64,000 nt of DNA, from contig JBMHCX010000007.1 of assembly GCA_049889695.1 (NCBI GenBank), positions 186,001 to 250,000 on the forward strand, read 5' to 3'. Shown here piece after piece: positions 50,404 through 59,841 of this stretch; the stretch's first letter is position 1; every line of letters begins with the position of its first letter. The stretch is from WTJH01 sp049889695. Lineage in GTDB: Bacteria > Bacteroidota > Bacteroidia > Flavobacteriales > Flavobacteriaceae. The notes below the pieces were generated by a model. The model ran no database searches. It saw nothing but the letters and a program-made list of their open reading frames with translations, and was not told where the DNA came from. Position numbers and translations under genes: made by a program.

Positions 50404-53400
50404 TTAAAATTTGGCAGATAGGTTGAATGTGAAAGTGGGGCTTACAGGAAACAGTATACTTTCAGGGTCTTTATCCCACTTGTTAAAATTGATCAAGCCT
50501 AAGTTCCGTGCTTGAATACTCAGACTTAAATCTTGCAACTTAATTTTGTTCAGTACATCTTCCTGAAAGCGATAGCCTAAAATAATTTCTCTTAAACGTA
50601 TGTGAGAAGCTGAATCTACCCATTGATTACCTCTGGAATAATAGGAATAGCCGGGCAGGGAAGCGTCTGTCTTTAGCGTAGGAAAACGAGGAATCGAAGT
50701 GCTGTTTTCGTCTCCCGGATTTTTCCAGCGATTTTCATAGTCTTTGTGGATATGACTTCTGTTAGATTTAAATGATTCACTTCTGATGTCGAGAAAGTCC
50801 GTATTCCGAAAAACATGCCCTAGTTTAAAGGTAATCAGCGACCGGAAAAAAATATTTTTGTAAGAAATATTATTGACCCAAGAGCCATAATATTTAGGGG
50901 TGGTTGTGCCGTTAAATTCTAGTGCATCAGGGGTGTCAATCGGAGCATTTTCTAAAGTGCCGTTGACATCGGTTTGCCCATTGAGGTTAATGATTTGACC
51001 TTTTTCATTTCTAAACAGCGGATCCCCATTACTGTCTAATCCAGCGAATCGATAACTGTATAAATATCGCAAAGGAAGGTTTGCTAGGGGTTCACCATTC
51101 AGATAAGTGTTAATCGTTTCTTCAGGCGTATCGACTTTCGTGACTTCGTTTTCATTATAACTGAAATTGAAAACGGTATTGTATTTTATGGCTTTTGCTT
51201 CGGAGACCTGTAGGTTAATGTTGACATCAATTCCTCGGTTTTCCATCTCCCCTGCATTGATGATGGCACTGTTAAAGCCATAAACGGAAGGGAACGATAC
51301 TGGAGCAAGCAGATCTTTACTTCTACGGTTATAGTATTCAAGAGTACCCGTTAGCCGGTTGTTGAAAATGCCAAAATCGAGACCTAGATTGGTAACATAG
51401 ACTTTTTCTAAGCGTAGCTCCGGATTTTTGATGTCTGAGATATACGAAAAAAGGAGATCTAGAAAAGTATTTCTCGAAACAGTGGTTTGTAAAAATGGGC
51501 TTGTTCCATTGTCGGAATTACCATTTACCCCATACGTCAGCCTTAAAGCGAGTAGGCTAAAAATATCGTTTTTGACAAAATTTTCTTTGTACAGATCCCA
51601 TTTACCTCCAATCGAATAGAGAGGGATGTTTCTATATTCGTTGCTCGCACCAAAAAGGTTAGTGTCATCTAATCGTATACTTCCTGTTAGGGTATATTTA
51701 TGATCGAAAGTATAGCGTGTGTTTGCGTAATAGGATATAAATCTATCTTCTCTTTCGCGCACCCGATTTGGGTTATCGATTGTTCGGGTACCAAAGGGGG
51801 TTACAGGGACTCTTTCTCCAAAGGCCACATTGGCAGAAGTAAGTGATTGTGGGTCGTAGCCATAGAGCGTATTGGTACTTCCACTTTGCAGTTCTTGTCT
51901 CATCTCATAGCCCGCCAAAGCACTTATTTTGTGAAGTCCTTCCTGAAATTCTTTATCGAAGGCCAGCTGTAACCTTCCCTGATGGGTTCTTTCTATATCA
52001 TTATCTCTAGTAAGAACTGAACCGAGCGGAAAATTAGTGACAAGCTGTTCTTCATCTCTACTGTAAGTCGTGAAGGTATTTGCCATATTGCGAACGAAAT
52101 AGGTGTTCTCATTCAAAAGAGAAGTCGCATTTATATTTAGCCATTCGTATTGGTATGAGCCTTTTAAATTTAGAAATTCGTTGATTTCATATTGAAGGGC
52201 AGTTTGGAATCTGAATGAGGTTGATCTGCTCAGATTATCCTTATTGTCAAATTCCTGTTTGAGATTATAATCCCAATTGTAGGGATAGCCTTCTTCTACT
52301 TTTGTCTCTTTGTATTGTTGTGCAAAGTCTCTTACCTGAGGTAAGTAATTACCCTGATTATCAAGAATTTGTTGGTACTGATGCAGAGATTGATAATTGC
52401 TATCTCGCATACCATTTGTATATCTTTTACCAGAGGTAAAGTTGAGGTCTGTATTGAGGGTTAGCTGGTCGTTGAGGTCGAAACTGTTGCGAAGACTTGC
52501 AATTATTTCATCCGATTTATTTTCTTTATAAAACCCTTCGTTTTCATTGATATTGTAGACAATAGACGCTCTATAGCTGCTCTTCTTTCCCCCACCAGTA
52601 ATATCTATATTGTATTGTCGCCAGTATTCATGACTCATAAAGAGCTCTTCAAATTCCTGACGACTATCGATATTTCTTAGACCATTTATGATATTGTCCG
52701 CCTCGGCCTGACTAATCAGGCCATTGGCCAATTGCAAATAGGTTTGCAAACCCAAACCGTGCGGCGGCTGATTTCTACCTGACGGCAAAATTTCCCAGCT
52801 ATTATCGGCTAAATGTTTTTCAAATTCGAGAAAGCTTTCCGTACGAGCATAGGACAGGTCGTTTAGCTCTTTTTGAGCGGTTACGGCATAGTTGGTAGAT
52901 AACTCTATGCTAGGGGCTTTACTTTTATCTCCTTTTTTGGTCACGATTACGATGACCCCGTTGGCAGCCCTAATACCCCAAATAGATGCAGCTGCAGCAT
53001 CTTTTAAAACGGTGATACTTTTTATGTTGTTGGGATTGATGGAGTTTAACCCTTGCGTTATGGGAAAACCATCTACCACGATTAAGGGGTCATTATTGGC
53101 ATTTATGGTACTTAGTCCCCTGATTATGGGGCCATCCTGTTGATCGAATAAAATACCTGAAACTTCCCCTTCAACTTTGTTGAGGATGTTTTGGGCAATT
53201 TTCATGTCGAGTACCTCATCTTTGATCTGTTGAAACGAGCCAGTCGTTCTTTCTTTTGAAATTTCCTGATACCCAGTGCTTAGGACGACCTCCTCTAATT
53301 CATTGACAGAGGATGTCATAAGGATTTCTATATTGTCTTGTTCACTTACCTCTATTTCACGGGTTTCAAAGCCTAGGTAAGAGAAGACTAAGATGCTTTC

Positions 53401-53988
53401 ATCGGATTGAACGTATATCTGAAAAGCACCATCAAAATCTGTAACCACTCCATTGGTCGTATTTTTTTCAATAATATTCACTCCAGAAAGTGGAACCCCA
53501 TCATCATCAGTTACCACTCCTCGGACACTGCGTTGTTGAGTTTCCAAAGCTTTTACTCGATCCCTATTCATTTGGGTAAGCGGCTTCACTTTTTTTGGAC
53601 CAACGGTAGCGTTTGATGGATCTTCCTCCAGCTGACCTTCATCAGGATACAGTACAATTTGTTGATCTAAAAAGCGATAGGAAATGGGTTTGTCGGCAAA
53701 GAGTAGCTCGAGTACGACTTCAATGGCTGCATCTTTTACACGTATGGAGTAGGGGGTGTTAACATCTACCAGGTTGTTACTGTAAAAAAAGCGGTATTGA
53801 CTTTCTTGCTCGATTTTATGGAGGATTTTGGCTAACTCCACATTTTGCATGTCTATACTGATTAGCTGACCGTTGACTTCTAAAGCCGACAGTCGAGTAA
53901 GGGTAATCACAGCAAGTAGGGCATAGGCTTTCATGATTTTAACGAAAAATTTAAATCGTTGGGTGTCTGATGCGTTTCTTTTTTTCAT
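50404..53988 (-). CDS. SusC/RagA-family TonB-linked receptor with STN domain
   Basis: 1194 residues from ATG 53988; the frame is open to 54054. An N-terminal STN (secretin/TonB) domain (about 35-105; VELAKILHKIEQESQYRFFY) links it to FecR/ECF signalling. A carboxypeptidase-D-like domain follows (~150-230; VRGVVTDDDGVPLSGVNI). The plug has DGFPITQGLNSINPNNIKSI and LKDAAAASIWGIRAANGV, which is the SusC signature. A 22-strand barrel completes it, ending TFTFNLSAKF. It imports a substrate captured by SusD and reports it to the anti-sigma factor. Confidence 0.96.
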   Translation of the reverse strand: MKKRNASDTQRFKFFVKIMKAYALLAVITLTRLSALEVNGQLISIDMQNVELAKILHKIEQESQYRFFYSNNLVDVNTPYSIRVKDAAIEVVLELLFADKPISYRFLDQQIVLYPDEGQLEEDPSNATVGPKKVKPLTQMNRDRVKALETQQRSVRGVVTDDDGVPLSGVNIIEKNTTNGVVTDFDGAFQIYVQSDESILVFSYLGFETREIEVSEQDNIEILMTSSVNELEEVVLSTGYQEISKERTTGSFQQIKDEVLDMKIAQNILNKVEGEVSGILFDQQDGPIIRGLSTINANNDPLIVVDGFPITQGLNSINPNNIKSITVLKDAAAASIWGIRAANGVIVIVTKKGDKSKAPSIELSTNYAVTAQKELNDLSYARTESFLEFEKHLADNSWEILPSGRNQPPHGLGLQTYLQLANGLISQAEADNIINGLRNIDSRQEFEELFMSHEYWRQYNIDITGGGKKSSYRASIVYNINENEGFYKENKSDEIIASLRNSFDLNDQLTLNTDLNFTSGKRYTNGMRDSNYQSLHQYQQILDNQGNYLPQVRDFAQQYKETKVEEGYPYNWDYNLKQEFDNKDNLSRSTSFRFQTALQYEINEFLNLKGSYQYEWLNINATSLLNENTYFVRNMANTFTTYSRDEEQLVTNFPLGSVLTRDNDIERTHQGRLQLAFDKEFQEGLHKISALAGYEMRQELQSGSTNTLYGYDPQSLTSANVAFGERVPVTPFGTRTIDNPNRVREREDRFISYYANTRYTFDHKYTLTGSIRLDDTNLFGASNEYRNIPLYSIGGKWDLYKENFVKNDIFSLLALRLTYGVNGNSDNGTSPFLQTTVSRNTFLDLLFSYISDIKNPELRLEKVYVTNLGLDFGIFNNRLTGTLEYYNRRSKDLLAPVSFPSVYGFNSAIINAGEMENRGIDVNINLQVSEAKAIKYNTVFNFSYNENEVTKVDTPEETINTYLNGEPLANLPLRYLYSYRFAGLDSNGDPLFRNEKGQIINLNGQTDVNGTLENAPIDTPDALEFNGTTTPKYYGSWVNNISYKNIFFRSLITFKLGHVFRNTDFLDIRSESFKSNRSHIHKDYENRWKNPGDENSTSIPRFPTLKTDASLPGYSYYSRGNQWVDSASHIRLREIILGYRFQEDVLNKIKLQDLSLSIQARNLGLINFNKWDKDPESILFPVSPTFTFNLSAKF

Positions 53989-54072
53989 AATTATGTCTAT
54001 TGATATTTGTCGCATTTGCGACAGGTGAACAAATGGGAAGACATGTTGCCGCATGTCTCCCTTTTTTTTTGA

Positions 54073-54999
54073 TCAGTGCTCGGCTTGTTCGATCCAGATA
54101 ATACCATTGACTTCAGTCCATCGGATAGGCGAGGATAGGGACAACAAGCGCATGGCATCTTCAAAATTTAAATTGTCGAAAGATCCGGTGTATTCATAGG
54201 CGTATAGATGTTGGGATTTTATTTGAATGTTTTTGTTGTAGTAGCGTTCAAAGTCTCCTATTACTTGCTCTAATGGTGTTCGTTTAAAAATCATACGTCC
54301 GTGTCTCCAGGCCTCTTCATGATCGGTGATGACTTCTTCCACACTAATTTTTTTGGTCTGTATGTCAAAAACTGCTTTTTGGGCAGGCTTTAATTCTACG
54401 GGAAGTGCTTTGTTGGGATATACCTCTACTTTACCATGTATTAGGGTAGTTTCTACTGTCTTGTCCTGAGGATAGGCACGAAGGTTAAAGCGAGTGCCTA
54501 ATACTTGTACTTTTAATTTAGCTGTTTGGACAGTGAACGGTTTGTCAGGGTTGTGATAAACTTCAAAAATAGCTTCTCCTACCAAGTGCACACTACGTGT
54601 TTCCGTTCCAAAATCTTTGGAGTATCGTAGCCGACTTCCAGCATTTAAATAGACCTGACTGCTATCGGGCAACATCACATGGTGGCGATCTCCCATTTGT
54701 GCTTGTACCTCAATATAGGAAGTGGGTTCTCTGATCACATTTAACCAGATCAATAGTATCATTGCTGCGGCTATGGCACTATACAAAACATTTTTTCTTT
54801 TTTTTGAAGGTCTAATCAGTGGTCGAAGTTCGTTATCAGCGACCGTCGATTGTTGCATCTCCTGCATCACGTGCTTTGCTTTTCTTAAGCTGAAATGCGC
54901 TTTGTTTTTTGGATTTTTAATCAACCATTTATAGAGCTGATCTTGCAATTGCTTGCCGCCCTTTTGTTGAAGATATCGATCTATATCACGGTTTTTCAC
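54073..54999 (-). CDS. FecR-family anti-sigma factor
   Basis: 308 residues. The N-terminal cytoplasmic region (RDIDRYLQQKGGKQLQDQLY) leads to one transmembrane helix around residue 78 (IAAAMILLIWLNVIREP). The periplasmic FecR domain contains HHVMLPDSSQVYLNAGSRL and VQTAKLKVQVLGTRFNLRAY, with the C-terminal DUF4974-like part. It holds the ECF sigma until the STN domain of SusC signals that substrate is bound. It lies 84 bases before the SusC gene. Confidence 0.93.
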   Translation of the reverse strand: MKNRDIDRYLQQKGGKQLQDQLYKWLIKNPKNKAHFSLRKAKHVMQEMQQSTVADNELRPLIRPSKKRKNVLYSAIAAAMILLIWLNVIREPTSYIEVQAQMGDRHHVMLPDSSQVYLNAGSRLRYSKDFGTETRSVHLVGEAIFEVYHNPDKPFTVQTAKLKVQVLGTRFNLRAYPQDKTVETTLIHGKVEVYPNKALPVELKPAQKAVFDIQTKKISVEEVITDHEEAWRHGRMIFKRTPLEQVIGDFERYYNKNIQIKSQHLYAYEYTGSFDNLNFEDAMRLLSLSSPIRWTEVNGIIWIEQAEH

Positions 55000-55060
55000 A
55001 AGCTTCCTTTTGAATGTAGACGAAAAAAAAGCCCTTTACCCTTAGTCGATCTCCCTTTTT

Positions 55061-55630
55061 TTAAAACAACCCTAAAAAATCTTTCAGCTTTTTCCGTAAG
55101 TGTTTCAGTGCCTTACTCATATGCGCCTCTACCGTTTTGGGAGAAATGTCCATTTGACGAGCAATTTCCGCTTGCTGATAGCCTTTGAAACGACTCATGA
55201 TAAATACGCGTTTGCACTTTTCAGGTAATTCATCGATCGATTGTTCAATTTGCTTCTGTAGTTCCTTTTCTATCAGTGATGCGGCGGTTTCATCTGCTAG
55301 GGATGCATATTGGATCCAGGCGTGTTTTTGAACATAATCATCATCTAGGCTTAGTAGCTTCTTTTTTTTCTGTAAATAGTCTAGACAAGCATTACGGGCG
55401 GTTCTGAAGATATAACCATTGATATTCGTATGAATCTGATCTCTTTTTTCCCAAATGGTAAATAATACTTCCTGAGCAATGTCCTTGGCATCGGATGGAT
55501 TCCAAATATATTGTGTAGCCAAGGCGAGTATCTTATGGTGGTATAAGCGAAAAAGGGCTTCAAAAGCCCGTTGCTCTCCTTTGTGTAGAAGGGCCAAGAG
55601 TTGGGTGTTATTTTCTATTCCGTACCCCAT
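55061..55630 (-). CDS. ECF sigma factor (FecI-like)
   Basis: 189 residues. Region 2 (FEALFRLYHHKILALATQYI, AKDIAQEVLFTIWEKRD) and region 4 (IDELPEKCKRVFIMSRFKG, AEIARQMDISPKTVEAHMSK) are complete. It belongs to the FecI-like ECF group that pairs with FecR and SusC/FecA-type receptors. It is the first gene of the locus; 61 bases separate it from fecR. Confidence 0.95.
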   Translation of the reverse strand: MGYGIENNTQLLALLHKGEQRAFEALFRLYHHKILALATQYIWNPSDAKDIAQEVLFTIWEKRDQIHTNINGYIFRTARNACLDYLQKKKKLLSLDDDYVQKHAWIQYASLADETAASLIEKELQKQIEQSIDELPEKCKRVFIMSRFKGYQQAEIARQMDISPKTVEAHMSKALKHLRKKLKDFLGLF

Positions 55631-55961
55631 GGTAGGTGTTCTTGTTGAATAGGAATCTCACCTATGATCTTTCTCAGGGAAACACCGTCGATCGTATGCT
55701 ACTGAGGTAATGTATTTCTGAGAGAGATTTTGGTAGATTTGGGTGTATTATTGGTCTCCTTACCAAGTTAGGAAATATTTCAGGATTAGAAAGCAATGCA
55801 TCTTCACCTGATTTATCTATCAGAGAGTATTGAACGCTAAAGAAGGTTGCTGTACTTCCGTGGTCAGGGTGTCCACTTCCGTTGAACTTTTGCGATAATT
55901 TTTTTCAAGGCTGTATTTTTTCCTCTGTTTTGAATATCTTCCCAAAAATTTTTAAAACCTC
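55631..55961. other. 331-base intergenic region upstream of the ECF sigma gene
   Basis: No open frame of useful size is present on either strand. This stretch holds the minus-strand promoter of the sigma gene and the plus-strand promoter of the 74-aa gene. No full TAnnTTTG box is evident. An ACTTCCGT motif occurs twice (around 55854 and 55874), of unknown meaning. Confidence 0.5.
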
Positions 55962-56186
55962 ATGGATTTACCCAAATTTTTAATTGCTGACGCTTCCGAG
56001 CAACCAGAAGCCATCTATGTGGTACATACCGTTTATCCGCGTTTTATTCTCAATGTAGCAAACGATGAAGTGGTCTGGCTAGAAGAATTTCAACAAGACG
56101 ACGAAAAGGAACTAGCAGAGTCCGCCGAAACTCTCTTACAAGAAGCTTTTGATTTTTACGATCAAGAAATGGAAAGTTTAGACTGA
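55962..56186 (+). CDS. Small acidic protein of unknown function, 74 residues
   Basis: 74 residues, strongly acidic (C-terminal half with QQDDEKELAESAETLLQEAF). It starts MDLPKFLIADASEQPEAIYV. No signal or motif is evident. It looks like a conserved Bacteroidota protein and is followed 1 base later by the PAP2 gene, so it is probably co-translated. Confidence 0.75.
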   Translation: MDLPKFLIADASEQPEAIYVVHTVYPRFILNVANDEVVWLEEFQQDDEKELAESAETLLQEAFDFYDQEMESLD

Positions 56187-56187
56187 T

Positions 56188-56757
56188 ATGTGGGAAGCAA
56201 TACTACAGGCAGATCAAGAATTATTTCTCTGGTTAAACAGTCAGGGAACTCCCTTTTGGGATCCTTTCTGGCTCGTCGTTACGAACAAGGCCACAAATGC
56301 GGTGGTTTATCTGGTGGTTTTAGCCTATCTGGTAAGAAAAGGTCACGGAAAACAGGTCGGGTGGATTTTACTCGCAACAGGCCTTTTAATCCTGCTGACC
56401 GATCAGACGACCAACCTATTTAAACACGGTGTTGGCCGCTTACGTCCCTGTCATCAAGAGGCTCTTGAAGGCTTGGTTCGCTTGGTGAAAAAATCCTGCG
56501 GAGGCAAATACAGCTTTTTTTCAGGGCATGCTTCTAACTCATTTGCATTGGCCTTTTTCTTCGGTCGTCTGGTAGAACCACACCAGCGGAAACTTATCCA
56601 TCTTTTAGGTGTCATAGCGGCTATGATTGCTTATAGCCGAATCTATGTGGGTGTGCATTTCCCTACAGATATTACCGTGGGAGCGCTAGTAGGGACGCTC
56701 TATGGAACAGTGTTCTACCGGGTTTGGAGCCGACTCACGACCACGAACAAACCTTAA
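56188..56757 (+). CDS. PAP2-family phosphatase (membrane)
   Basis: 189 residues with about five helices. The three phosphatase motifs are KHGVGRLRP, GKYSFFSGHASNS and SRIYVGVHFPTD, with the catalytic His residues. The enzyme removes phosphate from a lipid such as undecaprenyl-diphosphate, phosphatidate or lipid A; which one is unknown. The stop overlaps msrA by 4 bases, convergent. Confidence 0.92.
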   Translation: MWEAILQADQELFLWLNSQGTPFWDPFWLVVTNKATNAVVYLVVLAYLVRKGHGKQVGWILLATGLLILLTDQTTNLFKHGVGRLRPCHQEALEGLVRLVKKSCGGKYSFFSGHASNSFALAFFFGRLVEPHQRKLIHLLGVIAAMIAYSRIYVGVHFPTDITVGALVGTLYGTVFYRVWSRLTTTNKP

Positions 56758-57413
56758 TGGGTGGCTTTTAGGAGCTCGGGATAGCTGCGTTGAAATTTCC
56801 GCAAGCGGGGAATAGAAACCCGTTGTACGTAGGGATTGTTCGGATTGCGTTTTTCATAATCCTGATGGTATTCCTCAGCATAATAGAACTTCTTTAACGG
56901 CTTAACCTCAGTTACGATTTCAGCTGTAAAAATTTTAGCTTGACTAAGCTCTTCTATATAGCGTTGGATGATTTCCCTTTCTGCAGCAGTCGTATAAAAG
57001 GCGATGGATCTATATTGCGTTCCACGGTCTGGACCTTGGCGATTGGGAGTGGTGGGGTCGTGCGACCCAAAAAACACTTGTAGAAGGGTTTTAAAATCAA
57101 CCACAGCGGGATCGTATATGACTTCTACTGCTTCCGCATGTCCTGTTTTGCCACTTCCAATTTGATTGTAATTCGGATTGATGGTTTGCCCTCCGGCATA
57201 GCCCGAGTATACCTCTTTCACCCCTTTAACACTTTCAAAGATTGCTTCGACACACCAAAAACATCCGGCAGCAAAGTAAGCTTTCTGCGTTTTTTGGGGC
57301 CACTCCTTGGCTGGGGGTGTCCATACAGGGTCGGGATGATTGATGGCTGGAGTAGAGGAAATACAGGTCTGAAGCGTCCACACCAAACTTAAACTGAGCA
57401 AAAGTGATTTCAT
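56754..57413 (-). CDS. msrA: Peptide methionine sulfoxide reductase MsrA, exported
   Basis: 219 residues from ATG 57413; the frame is open to 57491, but that part overlaps the glycosyltransferase. The signal LLLSLSLVWTLQTC could be a lipoprotein type. The catalytic Cys is in YFAAGCFWCVEAIFESVKGV, and GYAGGQTINPNYNQIGSG and GHAEAVEVIYDP are typical. It repairs oxidised Met in periplasmic or outer-membrane proteins. No msrB is near. Confidence 0.95.
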   Translation of the reverse strand: MKSLLLSLSLVWTLQTCISSTPAINHPDPVWTPPAKEWPQKTQKAYFAAGCFWCVEAIFESVKGVKEVYSGYAGGQTINPNYNQIGSGKTGHAEAVEVIYDPAVVDFKTLLQVFFGSHDPTTPNRQGPDRGTQYRSIAFYTTAAEREIIQRYIEELSQAKIFTAEIVTEVKPLKKFYYAEEYHQDYEKRNPNNPYVQRVSIPRLRKFQRSYPELLKATH

Positions 57414-57448
57414 TTTTTTTGTTTTAAAGATATTTATTTTAGGGCTTT

Positions 57449-58564
57449 CTATTCCGTCAAACGAAGGAGTTCTGTTGCAAAAGCTTTCCATCCGTCTACC
57501 GGATGCCCGATTGCTTCTTCTCGCTCTTTTTTGGGTTCTACCTGGGCGATTGCTCTACTGAATGCATCCGAGGTGGGATCTACAACCGTGCCATGAGGAT
57601 AGTTTTGTAGCTGTTCTTCTAGCCCTCCTACACGGCTAACCATCAGCGGGGATTGGTAGTGCATGGCCTGCGAAATAATTCCACTCTGACTGGCTCTTTT
57701 ATAGGGGAGTATCACCACGTCGGCTGCACAGATATAATCTCTTAAAGCTTCCGGGGATAAAAATTGATCTTGTAGAAAAACCTGCTCCTCAATACCCCAT
57801 TGTTGGATTTGGGATTGGTAATCTTCCAAAGGACTGTAGAAGGCACCTCCGACTCTTAGCTCGATGGCTTTGTTAGTGGCTTGCACGACTTTCCCCAAGG
57901 CTTCAATAAGAAGTTCTAACCCTTTGTAGTCACGGATTAAACCTACAAAAATCAAGATGATTTTATCTTTTGGCCAGGCCAAAGTCTCTCTTGCTTGTGC
58001 TTTCTTTTTGCTGGCAGGTGTTTGTAAAGGAAGCGGATGTAGCTTCCACTGAACGGGTTTAGCGGTGCTGGCTTTCAACTGTTTTGCTACAAAGGGCGAT
58101 AGACACATAAAGCTATCTACCGCTCGTTGAAAAATGGGGTTAATAAAAGTCGCTATAAATGGGTATTCATGCGGTAACCAATTGTCTACCAGTCCTATTT
58201 TTGTGATCGACTTAGATAAATTCCATCCGATGGTTGCCCAACAGCAGGCAAACAGAGGTGTCCAATACCGAAAAATGACGAGGTCTGGGGAGGCCTTGCG
58301 CAAGGCTCGTCGAACGCTTAACCATTGAAGAGGAGCATAGCCATGCACTTTTTCAATGATCTTTAGATCGGAAGACGCAGGATGTTCCGTTTTTTGCGTT
58401 TTCCCTGGGAAAAGCCAAGCGGGATATTGCTTGCTAAAAGTCCACAATTCTACCCGATGCCCGAGCTGTTGAAGGCTTTCGCCCAAGTGTACTTGAGTAT
58501 CCGAAATACCCCCTCGAAATGGAGGTGCAGGACCAAACAGTATTATTTTAAGGGATTTTCCCAT
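57449..58564 (-). CDS. Glycosyltransferase, GT4-type
   Basis: 371 residues. The N-terminal half has FGPAPPFRGGISDTQVHLGE (nucleotide-sugar-free half). The C-terminal half has ILIFVGLIRDYKGLELLIEA and ICAADVVILPYKRASQSGII, the donor-sugar site of GT-B/GT4 enzymes. It transfers a sugar to a lipid, LPS or polysaccharide acceptor. It overlaps the sterol-desaturase gene by 17 bases. Confidence 0.9.
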   Translation of the reverse strand: MGKSLKIILFGPAPPFRGGISDTQVHLGESLQQLGHRVELWTFSKQYPAWLFPGKTQKTEHPASSDLKIIEKVHGYAPLQWLSVRRALRKASPDLVIFRYWTPLFACCWATIGWNLSKSITKIGLVDNWLPHEYPFIATFINPIFQRAVDSFMCLSPFVAKQLKASTAKPVQWKLHPLPLQTPASKKKAQARETLAWPKDKIILIFVGLIRDYKGLELLIEALGKVVQATNKAIELRVGGAFYSPLEDYQSQIQQWGIEEQVFLQDQFLSPEALRDYICAADVVILPYKRASQSGIISQAMHYQSPLMVSRVGGLEEQLQNYPHGTVVDPTSDAFSRAIAQVEPKKEREEAIGHPVDGWKAFATELLRLTE

Positions 58565-59819
58565 GCTGGGGTTTCAAATCGTTTTCGGTTTGAAGCGCCA
58601 AAACGGTCATTAAACTGATGCTGAGATAGGTGAGTAAATACACTAAAAACAAAGGAGTTTCCCAGCGAAAATACCTCCAATGGTCGGGCCATAAGAGTAG
58701 AGCGAAACAGATGAATAAACGGACGTATTCAAAGCGATAGCTCCAAGTATAACCATCCAATAAGGAAGTATAGCCAAAAATACTAAGTCCGATCATTCCT
58801 CCTAAAACGATCCGTAAGTCTACGCTAAGTTGGCCGAATTGAGCCAAAAAGAAAAGGAGGATACTGGTGACTCCCAACAGTTGAAACAAAGCCCAAGCTT
58901 TTCGAAAATTCGACGTTAAGGGTTGGTACTTTTGTTGTGATTTCACATCTGTGATGAGCTGTCGTGGGAAGCGTTCCGCCACATCCGTCGGGCGCCAGCC
59001 GGTGGGCCGAAACCACAAGCTGAGTTTGTCGTTCCAGTTTTTGGTGTACCACGCATCGGATAGAAGTCCCCACAAATGTTGAAAATTAATCCAGATAGGG
59101 TTCCAGGTTTGAACCGGTTTTAAGACGCCGTACACTGGTGGTTCGCTCGATAGTTCTTCTTGAAATGTTCCAAACATTCGATCCCAAATACAAAAGATCG
59201 CCGCTAAGTTTTTGTCCAGATATATGGGATTGATGGCATGGTGAACCCTGTGCTGTGAAGGGGTAACGATAATGTATTCTAACCATCCCAATTTGCCAAT
59301 GTGCTTGGTGTGGTACCAAAATTGTGCAAACAGATGTATGGGCGCCAAAACATTGATAACCTTCTCAGGTATCCCCAAAAAGGCCGCGGGAATCAGAAAC
59401 AAAGCTCCATATCCCAACAGATTGGAAATGCTTTGTCGCAAGGCACAGGCAAGGTTAAACTCCTCACTGCTGTGGTGTATGATGTGTTGGTTCCAAAAAA
59501 AGTTCACTCGATGATTGAGTCGATGTGACCAATATGCGGCAAAATCGATACATATAAACGCAACGGCATATAGCCATGGACTGCTTTCCCAAGACATTAG
59601 AGCAAGACGATCGTACAATAGCGGGTAGGAGATAAGGATTAGAGCTAAGCCCAGGGAGTCTTTAAGAATATTGGCAATACCCGAACTCAGACTGGCTATG
59701 GTATCTATAAACGTATACGTCTGTTTATTTTTCCAGTAGCCGTAAGCTATTTCCAATACAACCAAGAGCAAGAAACCTGGAATTGCCCACAATAAAGCCT
59801 TTGCATATGCCTCCATCAC
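58548..59819 (-). CDS. Sterol desaturase / fatty-acid hydroxylase-family membrane protein
   Basis: 423 residues. Three His boxes are present: HRLNH, HIIHHSSE and QHRVHHAINP, typical of the di-iron fatty-acid hydroxylase / alkylglycerol monooxygenase group. At least six transmembrane segments are present; the C-terminal ~130 residues form a separate helical membrane part. It should oxidise a lipid chain in the inner membrane. The overlap with the glycosyltransferase suggests that both modify the same lipid or glycolipid; that is inference. Confidence 0.87.
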   Translation of the reverse strand: MMEAYAKALLWAIPGFLLLVVLEIAYGYWKNKQTYTFIDTIASLSSGIANILKDSLGLALILISYPLLYDRLALMSWESSPWLYAVAFICIDFAAYWSHRLNHRVNFFWNQHIIHHSSEEFNLACALRQSISNLLGYGALFLIPAAFLGIPEKVINVLAPIHLFAQFWYHTKHIGKLGWLEYIIVTPSQHRVHHAINPIYLDKNLAAIFCIWDRMFGTFQEELSSEPPVYGVLKPVQTWNPIWINFQHLWGLLSDAWYTKNWNDKLSLWFRPTGWRPTDVAERFPRQLITDVKSQQKYQPLTSNFRKAWALFQLLGVTSILLFFLAQFGQLSVDLRIVLGGMIGLSIFGYTSLLDGYTWSYRFEYVRLFICFALLLWPDHWRYFRWETPLFLVYLLTYLSISLMTVLALQTENDLKPQHGKIP

Positions 59820-59841
59820 AACATTTTACTCAAAAATAGAA

